Positions 34,106 to 43,233 of a stretch of 64,000 bases of DNA are shown piece by piece. The stretch is from Flavobacteriales bacterium (lineage in GTDB: Bacteria > Bacteroidota > Bacteroidia > Flavobacteriales_F > PHOS-HE28). Positions within the stretch are counted from its first letter, which is position 1, and every line of letters starts with the position of its first letter. Under the pieces are notes generated by a model. That model worked only from the letters and a program-made list of their open reading frames with translations, had not been told where the DNA came from and did not search any database. Location of the stretch: contig JADJVC010000002.1 in assembly GCA_016710685.1 (NCBI GenBank), positions 310,001 through 374,000 on the forward strand, in the 5' to 3' direction. The position numbers and the translations under genes are program-made.

Positions 34106-34532
34106 TCAATGGAGGAATCGGTCGTCCACCTCCTGAGACGGTACCATGCACTGTTCGCGGCGCCCGAACCATTTGAACCGGTTGCGGGCTACAAAGTCGT
34201 ACACGGCATTACGTATGAAGCCCGGTACCAGTATGAAGGGGTAGGCGAGCGTCCACGGACCGCCAAGGTCTCTGGCGATGTAAAGTGCTGCGGAAGAGCG
34301 GGTTAGGATTCTGTTCTTGCGAACATATACCGATGTATTATCGGGCTCGGTCTCTCCAATTTGAGCCAAGATGCGTTTCCCGGATGGGGATTGCATCGGC
34401 GCAAACCGGAAACGCTTGTTTTTATCATGCCGGATCACGAATTGAACCAAGCCGTTGCAGAGGTTACACACCATCGAAGAGCAGGAGGTGCTCGGGGAGT
34501 TCTAACACCGTTTCGGTGTTCGATGAGGGCAT
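34106..34532 (-). CDS. DCC-type thiol-disulfide oxidoreductase family protein (one frameshift in this sequence)
   Basis: The N-terminal part from ATG 34532 reads LELPEHLLLFDGV and then meets a stop. The next frame continues CNLCNGLVQFVIRHDKNKRF and on to the end. Joined, the signature LLFDGVCNLCNG of the DUF393/DCC family is restored, with the C-x-x-C pair of a thioredoxin-like fold, and later GGPWTLAYPFILVPGFIRNA and RNRFKWFGRREQC. The break lies in an (AC)3 run at 34466-34471 on the plus strand; two more bases would repair it. The protein would be about 142 residues. Likely an indel error, or possible slippage. Confidence 0.78.
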
Positions 34533-34606
34533 TATTTCTCGCTCTTTGTACCTTTTCGGTGAGCCAGTGTGAACGTAGATCACTCCGCGTTTTCCGGGAT
34601 TAAAAG

Positions 34607-35656
34607 TTACTGCGCCTTCGCCATGACCCCACACAGATGCCACAGCAGTCGCGCGCCCACGTTGGCGTCCCAATCGCCATGTGGTCCGGGTGTCACTTCA
34701 ACAAGGTCGAACCCGATGATGGTTTTGCCGCTGGCGGCCAACCGTGAAAGCAGGTAGGTGGCTTCTTCGAATGCGAATCCGCCAGGAACGGGTGTGCCGG
34801 TGTTAGGGCAAAGGCCCGGGTCCAGTGCGTCGATATCGAAGCTGATGTGGACCTTCTTCGGAAGTTGCGCAATGATGCGGTCGCATTGCTTTTTCCATGT
34901 CGTGCCCTCGTATTGTTCGCGGCGCAGATCGGCGCTCCGATGCACGCGCACCCGCCGTTTTTCCTTGGCGAACAAGTTGGCTTCCGCTTCACAGAAATCG
35001 CGGATGCCAACAGCCACGATGTTCTCCACCTGCTTTATGGCCAGCGCATTGAACATGATGCTCGCGTGGCTGCCTTCGAAACCTTCGTACGCTTTGCGGA
35101 GATCGAGGTGCGCGTCGAAGTGGAGAATGCCGAAGCTTTTGTGCCGCTTCGCCAAGGCGCGGTAAAAGCCGAGCGGCGTGCTGTGGTCGCCGCCCACAAG
35201 GCCGACAAGCTTTTCCTGGTCCAGCCAAAAGCCCGTGCGCTGTTCCACCCAATCGTTCATTACGGCGCTCTCTTCGTTCACCAATTTCAAGGCTTTCGCG
35301 GCGCGGTCTTTTTTGGTTTTGCCTCCGCCATTTACGAGCAGGTCGATCACGTGTGCGGCATCTTTTTTCAACGCTGCACTTTGTTCCGTCAACGCCTCCG
35401 GTATCTCGTCCATGGCAATGCCCCGTTTCCACAGGTCGGTGAATTCCGGATGAAAGAGATCCACTTGAAAGCTGGCATCGCGAATGGCTTCGGGGCCTTG
35501 CGCAGTTCCGCCGCCGTAACTGGTGGTCACTTCCCAGGGAACGGGCACCAGAACGATGTCACTTTCCTCCGCCGAGAAAGGCAGACCGTAAATGCCGGCA
35601 CTGGCGGTACCCGGGCTGTTCGGGTCAAAGGTTTTGATCTTGGCAGCTTTGGTCAT
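34607..35656 (-). CDS. Agmatinase/arginase-family ureohydrolase
   Basis: The 349-residue protein has the binuclear manganese motifs: GGDHSTPLGFYRAL, FDAHLDLRKAYEGFEGSHAS and SFDIDALDPGLCPNTGTPVP, with IIGFDLVEVTPGPHGDWDAN at the end. The long variant with KIKTFDPNSPG at the N-terminus is the form I recall from Bacteroidota, annotated as agmatinase-family. It probably hydrolyses agmatine or a related guanidino compound (formimidoylglutamate is an alternative) to urea or a similar product. Substrate choice cannot be settled without structure-based alignment. Confidence 0.88.
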   Translation of the reverse strand: MTKAAKIKTFDPNSPGTASAGIYGLPFSAEESDIVLVPVPWEVTTSYGGGTAQGPEAIRDASFQVDLFHPEFTDLWKRGIAMDEIPEALTEQSAALKKDAAHVIDLLVNGGGKTKKDRAAKALKLVNEESAVMNDWVEQRTGFWLDQEKLVGLVGGDHSTPLGFYRALAKRHKSFGILHFDAHLDLRKAYEGFEGSHASIMFNALAIKQVENIVAVGIRDFCEAEANLFAKEKRRVRVHRSADLRREQYEGTTWKKQCDRIIAQLPKKVHISFDIDALDPGLCPNTGTPVPGGFAFEEATYLLSRLAASGKTIIGFDLVEVTPGPHGDWDANVGARLLWHLCGVMAKAQ

Positions 35657-35689
35657 TTCGGTGTTGTTGGGGTTGCAAAGGTCGGTTTG

Positions 35690-35845
35690 TTTTCACCACA
35701 GAGGCACGGAGGACACAGAGAAAATTAGCCGGTTGCTGTTCGCTTTCCTCAGCGTCCGCTGCATATCGTGCCGTCTGCGTTCATCTGTGTTCATCTGTGT
35801 CATCTGTGGACAAATCAGATCTGTGGTTATCCGTGGATTGAAACG
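35690..35845. repeat. Degenerate dispersed intergenic repeat tract
   Basis: The gap 35657-35980 holds no gene. The tract has iterated text (gcacggaggacacagag at 35704-35720, then several atctgtg units at 35782-35822). The first piece matches 9439-9455 with one mismatch. The rest is of the same stuttering style as the other gaps flagged as repeats. Confidence 0.6.
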
Positions 35846-35849
35846 CGAA

Positions 35850-35873
35850 CGGCCCCGGAATTCACCGGGGCCG
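35850..35873. terminator. Possible hairpin terminator downstream of the PspC gene
   Basis: A perfect 9-base GC stem (cggccccgg at 35850-35858 with ccggggccg at 35865-35873) has a 6-base loop. It lies 108 bases beyond the stop of the minus-strand PspC gene. The flanking T tract is weak (ttcgcgttt on the minus strand), so the role is uncertain. Confidence 0.45.
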
Positions 35874-35980
35874 CTGCTGGCCGATCGAACGAAACCCCTC
35901 GTCGCGCTGCCGGCCTTCCGCTCATTGTCTTCCGCCAATGGCGGAGACACTGAGGAGGAAGTCTGAGGTGGAAGTTTCCA

Positions 35981-37735
35981 TCAAGCCCTGATCGCCGATG
36001 TAAGCAGGTTGAACAGGTTAGGAAGCGCAGGCTGTGAAGCGGGCACGACAATATCGGCACCGCTTGCTGCAGGCTTGGGAGCTGGTGGCTCAGGTGGTGC
36101 GGGTTCCGTCGCTGGTGCCGGGTGCGGCGCATTGGGCGCTGGGTTTTCAGGGTCCTCTAAGCCCCTGTTGGTCATGGTCCAAGTGCGGCCCACCATGTCA
36201 CCATCGTACGTGTTGGTGGTGTTGTCGATGTCGTCCAACATGGCCTTCGAGCCATCACGGAAAAACACGCTCTTACCAAGCGGAACTTGGATCAGGAAGC
36301 GGACATCCTGGGCACGTACTTTGTCCTTTGCGTCGAAGCGCACCACGGGTGAAAGTTGCAGCACTTCGTCCTGTTGGCGATAATCAAAGCCGGTCCTTTC
36401 GGCCCTAGCACCGGCCTCCTTTATGGAACTGGCGCGTGCCTCGCGCAGCACTACCAGGTGAAAGAGCGTGTCGGGACTGCGCTGCACGTCCAATTTCCCC
36501 CAACCTCCACTAATGGTACCGTTCTCGACTTGGATGCCATTGAAATCGGTGCGCAACCAGCCGTGCTTGTATTTCACGCCCCAGCCCCTGCTTGATAACA
36601 GGCTGTCCTGAGGTTGCAACATGTCCAGGTAAAGGGTGTTGCCGATCGGTTGCTCCAAGGTCACTTCTTTCTTCACCACGGTTTTGCGGTGGAAGTCGTT
36701 GGCTAGATAGGAGCAGATCACCACCATCCAGATCAATGCCGCCACCCAAGTAAAGGTGATCGTCCAGCCGATCCATTTCGGTGCGGTCGTGCCCAATAGC
36801 AGCCGGAAGCCGGCCAGGAAGATGCCGATGATGGGCAACGCGAGCAGGAGGAAGAGGCAGATCCCGAACCAAACGGCTTGCGTTTGGCTGTTGAAGAGGT
36901 ATCCGCCGAGGTCGATGATGCCAAGGTTGTCCGTTCCCCAGGTGGCGTGCCACAGGCTTACAGAACCACCGATAAGCCCCGTAACCAGCCCCAACAACAG
37001 ACTGAAGCCGAACAGGACGAGGCCGACGCCGATCAACTTCATGATGATCTCACCGGCGCGGTGGCCAGAGGCACGGGACCGCGCTCCCCAGTTTTTTCCG
37101 AACTCCTTGGCTTCCTGTGCAACGCGTTCACCGCCGGCTTTCACGCGCTCGGTGCCTTCCTCGAACACGCGTTTAATGTTGTCGACGGTCACAGGCTCCC
37201 CCCGCATTTCCAACCTTTCGGCTGCGGTTGCGGCCTGTGGCACTATGGCCCACAGGATGAAATAGAGCACCACGGGCGAGCCCCAGCCGGCGATCAACAC
37301 CACGATGAAAGCGATCCGGAACCACAGCGGATCGGTTCCGAAATAGTTGGCCAAACCGCTGATCACGCCACCTACCCAACGATCGTCCATGTCGCGGAAA
37401 AGGCGTTTGCCTTTGCGGGGCCCGTCTGTCCTGGCGTAGGATTGGGAGCTATGGCTCTCGGCTTCTCCTGGATCACTGTCCACGTAATCCTCGGGTTGGC
37501 CCATCACCTGCTTTACATGGTCCACGTCGGCCATGCTTACGGCTTGGCGACCTTGGAGGCGCTCATGGAAGAGTTCGGCTACGCGGGCCTCTATGTCGGC
37601 CATGATCTCCTCGGCTTCTCCGCTGCCGCTGAATTTGGCGCGGATGTTCGCGAGGTAGCGCTGCAGCTGGTCGTAAGCGTCCTCCTCAATGTGGAAGACC
37701 GTACCATTCAGGTTAGCGGTGAATGTCTTTTTCAT
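35981..37735 (-). CDS. PspC domain-containing membrane protein
   Basis: The product has 584 residues. An N-terminal helical segment (about 1-100) precedes a PspC domain (DRWVGGVISGLANYFGTDPL, then FRIAFIVVLIAGWGSPVVLY and FILWAIVPQ). Three further membrane helices follow (GVGLVLFGFSLLLGLVTGL, FGICLFLLLALPIIGIFLA, ITFTWVAALIWMVVICSYL), then a C-terminal DUF2807/adhesin-like beta region and a Pro/Ala-rich tail. It is probably an envelope-stress factor. Its start overlaps the PadR stop in an ATGA, so a PadR regulator controls it directly. Confidence 0.85.
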   Translation of the reverse strand: MKKTFTANLNGTVFHIEEDAYDQLQRYLANIRAKFSGSGEAEEIMADIEARVAELFHERLQGRQAVSMADVDHVKQVMGQPEDYVDSDPGEAESHSSQSYARTDGPRKGKRLFRDMDDRWVGGVISGLANYFGTDPLWFRIAFIVVLIAGWGSPVVLYFILWAIVPQAATAAERLEMRGEPVTVDNIKRVFEEGTERVKAGGERVAQEAKEFGKNWGARSRASGHRAGEIIMKLIGVGLVLFGFSLLLGLVTGLIGGSVSLWHATWGTDNLGIIDLGGYLFNSQTQAVWFGICLFLLLALPIIGIFLAGFRLLLGTTAPKWIGWTITFTWVAALIWMVVICSYLANDFHRKTVVKKEVTLEQPIGNTLYLDMLQPQDSLLSSRGWGVKYKHGWLRTDFNGIQVENGTISGGWGKLDVQRSPDTLFHLVVLREARASSIKEAGARAERTGFDYRQQDEVLQLSPVVRFDAKDKVRAQDVRFLIQVPLGKSVFFRDGSKAMLDDIDNTTNTYDGDMVGRTWTMTNRGLEDPENPAPNAPHPAPATEPAPPEPPAPKPAASGADIVVPASQPALPNLFNLLTSAIRA

Positions 37736-38070
37736 TTCGAGGGGTTGTTACGGGTGGCTTTTTTAACGGCGAGGACCAGTTCGGCCCAGGTTTCATCGAG
37801 TTCCTTCAGGAATTTTCCGCCCACGGGTGTGAGCTTGTAGTATTTGCGGGGCGGGCCGCTTCGGCTCTCTTCCCAACGGTAGTTTAAATAGCCGGAATCC
37901 TTCAGCCGGGTGAGCAGGGGATAGAGGGTGCCCTCCACCACGATCAATTTGGCTTCCTTCAGCTTGGCGATCAGGTCGCCGGGGTACATCTCTTCCGCGC
38001 TTAGCAGCGAAAGAATACAGTACTCCAGCACGCCTTTGCGCATCTGTGCCTTGGTGTTCTCCACTTTCAT
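37732..38070 (-). CDS. PadR family transcriptional regulator
   Basis: The product has 112 residues from ATG 38070; the frame upstream runs through its own promoter. It has the PadR winged helix (KGVLEYCILSLLSAEEMYPG, DLIAKLKEAKLIVVEGTLYP, LLTRLKDSGYLNYRWEESRS, GPPRKYYKLTPVGGKFLKEL). It is predicted to repress the pspC operon and itself, with the inducer unknown. It is coupled to the PspC gene by a 4-base overlap, an arrangement common for PadR-PspC pairs in Bacteroidota. Confidence 0.9.
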   Translation of the reverse strand: MKVENTKAQMRKGVLEYCILSLLSAEEMYPGDLIAKLKEAKLIVVEGTLYPLLTRLKDSGYLNYRWEESRSGPPRKYYKLTPVGGKFLKELDETWAELVLAVKKATRNNPSK

Positions 38071-38120
38071 CTCTTTGTTCTCTATGCCTTCCAACGGGTA
38101 ACGCCCGGTAGCTGACGGTG

Positions 38121-38154
38121 CAAATATATAGGCGTGGGATGGTACCATGCAAAA
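38121..38154 (-). promoter_or_regulatory. Bacteroidota-type promoter of the PadR-PspC operon
   Basis: On the minus strand TTTTG (38154-38150) lies 21 bases upstream of TATATTTG (38128-38121), fitting the TTTG/TAnnTTTG consensus. The predicted start leaves a leader of about 45 bases to ATG 38070. Confidence 0.7.
38139..38148. promoter_or_regulatory. Candidate PadR operator
   Basis: A perfect 10-base palindrome, atggtaccat, sits between the two promoter elements at 38121-38154. A regulator bound there would block RNA polymerase. Autoregulation is inferred from position. Confidence 0.5.
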
Positions 38155-38243
38155 CAAAGTACTATTTAATGATGAGCGGTCGGGGCGAGTGTTGGATGTC
38201 GGACATTGCCCTTCGCCTCTGCGGTCGGGCGGTAGGGGAAAAA

Positions 38244-38271
38244 GAAAGGGCCGCGAAAACGCGGCCCTTTC
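38244..38271. terminator. Intrinsic-type hairpin after the T9SS esterase gene
   Basis: An 11-base perfect stem (gaaagggccgc at 38244-38254 and gcggccctttc at 38261-38271) surrounds a gaaaac loop. It lies 22 bases past the stop of the minus-strand esterase gene and is followed on that strand by a T-rich run. Confidence 0.8.
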
Positions 38272-38293
38272 AGTAGGAAGAAAATTTCAGTGC

Positions 38294-39980
38294 TTAATCC
38301 AGCATCAGCTTGCGCGTCACCGTTCCTTGGTCGAAGGTGAGCACCACGAAGTAGGCGCCGGCCTTTAAGCCGTTGCGCTGCAGGGTGAATGCTATGTTCT
38401 CCACGTTCTCGGCGCTAACACGGCGGCCGTTCACGTCATACACTTCAACCATGCGGATCACAGCATTGGCGCTGTTGATGCGCACGATGTCATGGGCCGG
38501 GTTCGGTGCCATTTCCACACCGATGGCGATGGGGTCGTTCTCATCAATGCCTACTGCGCAAGGGCCGAGTTCCAGCGCGCAAACGATGCGCGGGTTCATG
38601 TAGCCCATGATGGTATCGATGTAGGCGCGGCCCTTGGTACCGCTAAAGTTCGGGTTGCTGGCCTGGCTGGCCTGTCCGGCGGTTACAGGAGGCGGGCCGG
38701 GGGCGACCACTACTTGAGCAAGTGCGCCGTTCGGATCCCACCACTGCCAGGGCGAAGCTTCTTCAAATGGAGCAACGGCCAATCCGGGCCAATCAGGCGT
38801 TACCATTGGGAAGAGCCCTTCGGTACCGGTGTTGATGGTAACGCTGCCGCCAACGTGGGTTTGCGTACTACCGTACAATGAACGTGCGCGGTCCGTCCAC
38901 GCATCGCCGCCGGGCAGGGTGGAAAAGCTGTTGTTGTTGCCATAGTCGTTCGCCAGTTTCATGAATACGTTGCTGCCCTGCACTTCCACTACCTGTTCGC
39001 CGGTCGTGGGCACAATTACGATGCCTTGGCTGAAGGGTGCGAACGGATCAAAAACAGTATGGAAAGCGACCATCGGCACATCGCCGGGAGCGAGCCAGCT
39101 GGTGTCGGCCAATGCGCCACCCGCGTTCACGCAGAAATTGACGTCACTGTTCTGGCCGTTGGTCCGGTACAAGTTGAGTGCGCCATTGAAGCCATCGATG
39201 TTGCCCACTGTATTTGTGTCAATGTAGCTCACATTGGGCTGGAATGGATCCGGTACGAACTTGGGAATGAACAGCTCCGAAGGCTCGTCCAAGGTTGCTA
39301 CGGCCAAGGTGATGTATCCACCTGTGCCTTCGCCATAAAGGATCACCTTGTTGGGATCCAACGCGTAGGTAGCTGCGTTGGCTTTCAGTGAACGCACGCA
39401 TTGTTTCACGTCATGAACAGCGCGATAGATGGCGTTGAGCAGGGTGCCGCGACGTTCCTCCACGCTGGTGCCAAGCGGGTTCCAGCCATTGCGGTAATCC
39501 ATGCTCACGGCTACATAGCCACGGCGCGCCATGCGCTTGCAAACTTCCACGGCGCTGCTGTCGGTCTTGGTGCCGTTGGGGCTGCCGTTCAAAGGTGGGG
39601 GAAGGGCGTTGCCCGTGTGAACGAAGATGAAGATCGGGCGCGCAGTCTCGCTGTCCACGCTTTGGTCGGGCTGGTAGATGTCCATTTTCAGGTCAGCCAC
39701 TTTCACTACTGTGCTGGGGTCAGCAATGTTAAAGTACACCGCTGGAATGGGCTGGCTGGTGGAGACGGCGGTCTGCAGTTCCGTGACTTCCGGCCCATAG
39801 TTCGCCGGGTTGGAAAAATCGGAGGTCAAAAAGTCGATGTTCACCCCGTAGGAAACGTTCGGCTGGGTAATGACTTGTGCGTTGGTGAACACCTCGGAGA
39901 GGTATCGTTCCTGGGCATTCACTTGCAGCGCTGCGGCTAAAACCGCCAGCGGGAGTGCGCGTAAAAAAGTTTTGATTCAT
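38294..39980 (-). CDS. Secreted alpha/beta hydrolase with T9SS type A sorting domain (one frameshift in this sequence)
   Basis: The signal peptide begins at ATG 39980 and runs in a different frame from the rest. Removing one A from the A6 run at 39963-39968 joins them and gives LRALPLAVLAAALQVNAQ as a clean signal peptide. The mature enzyme has a hydrolase domain with ARRGYVAVSMDYRNGWNP and the nucleophile-like elbow VILYGEGTGGYITLA, where GEG replaces the usual GxSxG Ser, so activity is uncertain. The C-terminal ~75 residues (VEMAPNPAHDIVRINSANAV onwards, ending VTRKLMLD) match the T9SS sorting domain. The product is exported to the cell surface or medium. Confidence 0.82.
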
Positions 39981-40019
39981 GTGGGTAGGGTTTTCAGATG
40001 TTTGCGAAAGATAGTGCAT

Positions 40020-42890
40020 CTAGCGCTTTATGAGCTCGTAGGAAATTTGCACGTACGCCAAGCGGCCGATGCGAGGCCCGCCGTAAACCAGATACACGTC
40101 GTTGTTCAGTGCACGGTCGAGCCGCTCACCATCGGGCACTTGCTTGTCCCATAGCGGGAGCAGGCCGAAGAGGTTGCTGGCGCCGAGTTTCACCGTGATA
40201 TTTTCCTTGGGAAATTTCACGCTTACCTGTGCATCCACCATGTCGTAGCTGGCGATCGGCCCGGTGAATTGCGGTGAACCTTCAAAGACGAATCCTTCCA
40301 CGTACTTCCAGTTCATGCCATAGCCGAAGCGTTTCAGGTTGGTGAAAGGGATCTTGCGGTCCCTGGCGTTCAATCCGGCATTGAACTTGTTCTGAGGCGT
40401 GTTGAACGCCGGGATGATGGGGTCGTCAGCGCCGGTGGTGAGCTGGTTGAAGCTGTAGTTGAAGGTATAGGTGAGCTTGGGGCGATACCACGTCAATCCG
40501 GCGTTGACGCCGCGCGTAACCACTTGGGAGGATGCATTGGCCGCCACGCGATAGGCCTGCAGGCCCACGGGAGGGATGTTCCCGGCTTGCGGGAAATCGG
40601 CATGCAGCCCGATGATGTAGCCAATGAAGTCGGTGTACCAACTGTTGTACGCACCCAGGTCGAGATACACGTTTTCCCAGTGGGTGCCCCGGTAGCCGGC
40701 CTCAACGGTCTTAACCTGTTCGGGTCGCACCCGGTCCACGTTGAAGTAGTCCAAATAGCTGCGTTGCAAACCATTTTCGCGAAAGCTTTGGAAGCTTTCA
40801 GTAGTAAAAATGGAATCGTTTCCGGCCTCGAACTGTCCATCCACATTGCCCAAGAGCAATGCGCGGCCCACGTTGTAGAAGAGGTATTGGTCAGCCAAGG
40901 TGGGATTGCGGATGGCGCTGCTGAATCCGGCGCGCCAGACGTGGGCCGGCGTGTTCGCATACACCAGCGAGAGAGCCGGGGAGAAGAGCGCCTTGAAATT
41001 TTGGTTTTTGTCCATGCGGACGGTGACGGTGCCGGTGAGCTTGTCCTGCATGAACTTTTTTTCCAGGCCGGCCACCAAGCCGATCTCGCTGTTGCGGATC
41101 TTCACGTCGCCGGTATCACGGAAGATGGTTCCGCCGCTGTTGGGGAGGTACTGCCGAAAGTTTCCGCCGACGGTCACTTCACCGAAAGCGGGTTTGAATT
41201 TGTACTCGCCCATCGCATGCGCCAGGATGCTCTTGTCGTAAAAGAGCGAGCCGCCATCAACGAACCGCTTGCTGGTGATCTCATTGAACTTCTCATCGAA
41301 CCGTTCCGTGCCCGGCACATAAAAGGGATCGAGATAGGCGTTATCAAGACTGTTCGTGTAGTCCTGTGCCTGCTGGTGGTAGCTCTGGAGAAGGCTGAGG
41401 TTATCTCCGATGAACTGGTCCTGCCAAGCGATCCACTGTGCTTGGTTCCAACCCATGCCAGCAGCTTCGAAAGCCGTGATGTAGCCAGGCATGGCCTCCA
41501 CTTGCGGCGTGATATTGTCGCCCCAGAAGTTGGTGTACGGCACGTTCCATCCTGTAATGCTCCCTGTTTGTCCGGCGGCATCCTGCAAGCGCAAGGCGGT
41601 GGTGTAAATGTCATAGGTGTTCCCCGCATCCTCGTGCGTTACATAGGCGCGGGCGAACCACTTGCCCTCCTGTTTGATCTCCAAGCGGTGCTGGAAGAAC
41701 ATGATGTCCTTCAAGCGGTACCGGTTGTCACCTTGGTACACGGTGCTGCCGGTGCTGAAGTTGCTGGCAGCGATCACTTCCAGGCTGTCATTGATGCGAT
41801 AATGCAGTGAGCCACCAAGCTTCAGGTTCTGCGTGCTGTAATCCACCAGTTCACTTTCGGTGTAACCGTTGCGCAGGAATTTGCCCAAGCCGGGATAGGT
41901 GCTCCTGCCGGAAAAGGTAGCGTAGTTGTTGTTGAAGCTCACATCTTCGTCCCCATAGATATTCACGGCATCATAACCGCCAGGGTTGTTTTCCCCGGTG
42001 GGGCTGTCACCGGTAGGCGAGTAGTTCTCGGCTTGCCAATCATCAGCGCGCAAAGCATAGGCGTTCACTTTATAGGCCCAGCGTTGCTTGGTGGTGGAAT
42101 CACCGATCACCTCCGCCCAGCGCACAGCCGTTTCCAACATGTTGCGCTCGCCGCCTTTCACGCTTACGCTCAACCCCGGGAAATTCCACGGGCTCTTGGT
42201 GGTCATGTCAATAACGCCATTGAACGCGCCCGGCCCGTAGAAAGCGGTGCTGGCTCCCGCGATCACGTCCACTTTCAGCACATCGAGATCGCTGGCGCCG
42301 AGGAAATTGCCGAGCGAGAAGTTGAGGCCCGGGCTCTGGTTGTCCACGCCATCGATGAGCTGCAGTGAACGAACGGGGCTGGTGCTGTTGAAGCCGCGCG
42401 TGTTGATCACTTTGAAACCGAAGCTGGCGGCGGTCATGTCCACGCCTTTTAGGTTGCCGAGGCCTTCATAGAAATCGCCACCGGCCACTTCCTTGATGGC
42501 GAGCAGGTCCATGCTCTCCACGGTGAGCGGGGCCTGTTTCTGTTTGTCGCTGATGCGTTGCCGCACGATCTGCGCATCCCCCAGCACCACCGCATCGGTG
42601 GCCATGGCGATGCGTACATCCTTTGCGAGATCTTGTACAGTGGTTTCCTTGGTGGTGTAGCCGGTGTAGGTTGCCACCAACGTGAACGGGGGCGTACCGG
42701 TAACGTTCAGGTTGAACTTGCCATCGAGGTCCGTAACGGCACCGCCGGGCGCGTCTTTCACCTTAACCACTACACCAATGATGGACTCGCCGGAAGCCGC
42801 GTCCACCACCGTTCCGTGCAAGCGGACATCCTGCGCCTTAAGGGCACAACAGGGAAAGAGAAAAGCGAGAAGGAGTCCGAATTGTTTCAG
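40020..42890 (-). CDS. TonB-dependent outer-membrane receptor with CarboxypepD_reg-like N-terminus
   Basis: The product has about 956 residues. After the signal peptide comes a carboxypeptidase-regulatory-like domain (RLHGTVVDAASGESIIGVVV, VTDLDGKFNLNVTGTPP), a plug (FYEGLGNLKGVDMTAASFGF, VRSLQLIDGVDNQSPGLNFS, VDVIAGASTAFYGPGAFNG) and a barrel ending IGRLAYVQISYELIKR. The first standard start in frame is TTG 42821, but the upstream codons encode a perfect signal peptide (KQFGLLLAFLFPCCALKAQ). Only CTG at 42890 or ATC near 42908 could begin it, with no ATG, GTG or TTG. It imports an unknown ligand with TonB energy. Confidence 0.88.
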   Translation of the reverse strand: MKQFGLLLAFLFPCCALKAQDVRLHGTVVDAASGESIIGVVVKVKDAPGGAVTDLDGKFNLNVTGTPPFTLVATYTGYTTKETTVQDLAKDVRIAMATDAVVLGDAQIVRQRISDKQKQAPLTVESMDLLAIKEVAGGDFYEGLGNLKGVDMTAASFGFKVINTRGFNSTSPVRSLQLIDGVDNQSPGLNFSLGNFLGASDLDVLKVDVIAGASTAFYGPGAFNGVIDMTTKSPWNFPGLSVSVKGGERNMLETAVRWAEVIGDSTTKQRWAYKVNAYALRADDWQAENYSPTGDSPTGENNPGGYDAVNIYGDEDVSFNNNYATFSGRSTYPGLGKFLRNGYTESELVDYSTQNLKLGGSLHYRINDSLEVIAASNFSTGSTVYQGDNRYRLKDIMFFQHRLEIKQEGKWFARAYVTHEDAGNTYDIYTTALRLQDAAGQTGSITGWNVPYTNFWGDNITPQVEAMPGYITAFEAAGMGWNQAQWIAWQDQFIGDNLSLLQSYHQQAQDYTNSLDNAYLDPFYVPGTERFDEKFNEITSKRFVDGGSLFYDKSILAHAMGEYKFKPAFGEVTVGGNFRQYLPNSGGTIFRDTGDVKIRNSEIGLVAGLEKKFMQDKLTGTVTVRMDKNQNFKALFSPALSLVYANTPAHVWRAGFSSAIRNPTLADQYLFYNVGRALLLGNVDGQFEAGNDSIFTTESFQSFRENGLQRSYLDYFNVDRVRPEQVKTVEAGYRGTHWENVYLDLGAYNSWYTDFIGYIIGLHADFPQAGNIPPVGLQAYRVAANASSQVVTRGVNAGLTWYRPKLTYTFNYSFNQLTTGADDPIIPAFNTPQNKFNAGLNARDRKIPFTNLKRFGYGMNWKYVEGFVFEGSPQFTGPIASYDMVDAQVSVKFPKENITVKLGASNLFGLLPLWDKQVPDGERLDRALNNDVYLVYGGPRIGRLAYVQISYELIKR

Positions 42891-42981
42891 GTGGAAGTAG
42901 GGCTTGATGAAAGGATCGACAGGGCCAATATAGTGGGATGTGGGGAATAGTCGTAATTGTTGTCCGTTTCGCGAGGAGGAA

Positions 42982-43041
42982 CGACGAAGCGATCTTTGAT
43001 CCAGGATTTACCTGGGGATTTGATCAAAGATCGCTTCGTCG
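42982..43041. repeat. REP-like perfect inverted repeat (hairpin)
   Basis: The arms are cgacgaagcgatctttgatc (42982-43001) and its exact complement (43022-43041), with a 20-base loop that itself has a small ccagg/cctgg pairing. The flank reads cgaggagga, a context I recall from dispersed REP-type elements of several bacteria. It sits in the 343-base gap between the TonB receptor and the permease, which also has no gene. Confidence 0.65.
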
Positions 43042-43190
43042 CAAAGCCCTCTCTCGAAAAAGGGGCAGTAGTGCATCGGCAGTACCCAATACCCAAAACC
43101 AGGAATTCATCTCCAACCAGCTCAAACCAGCGTTCCAGAATCCCAATACCTTCACGGCCCACCAAAAGCACGGCGCTTGCGTGGAGAAAT

Positions 43191-43220
43191 CTACTCTGCG
43201 CCTCCGCGCCTCAGCGTCCA
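43191..43220. repeat. Copy of the dispersed intergenic repeat, reverse orientation
   Basis: The stretch ctccgcgcctcagcgtc (43202-43218) is the reverse complement of 9476-9492 with one mismatch. It ends 15 bases before the permease ATG, so it may be part of the 5' leader. Confidence 0.5.
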
Positions 43221-43233
43221 ATATCTCTGATCC

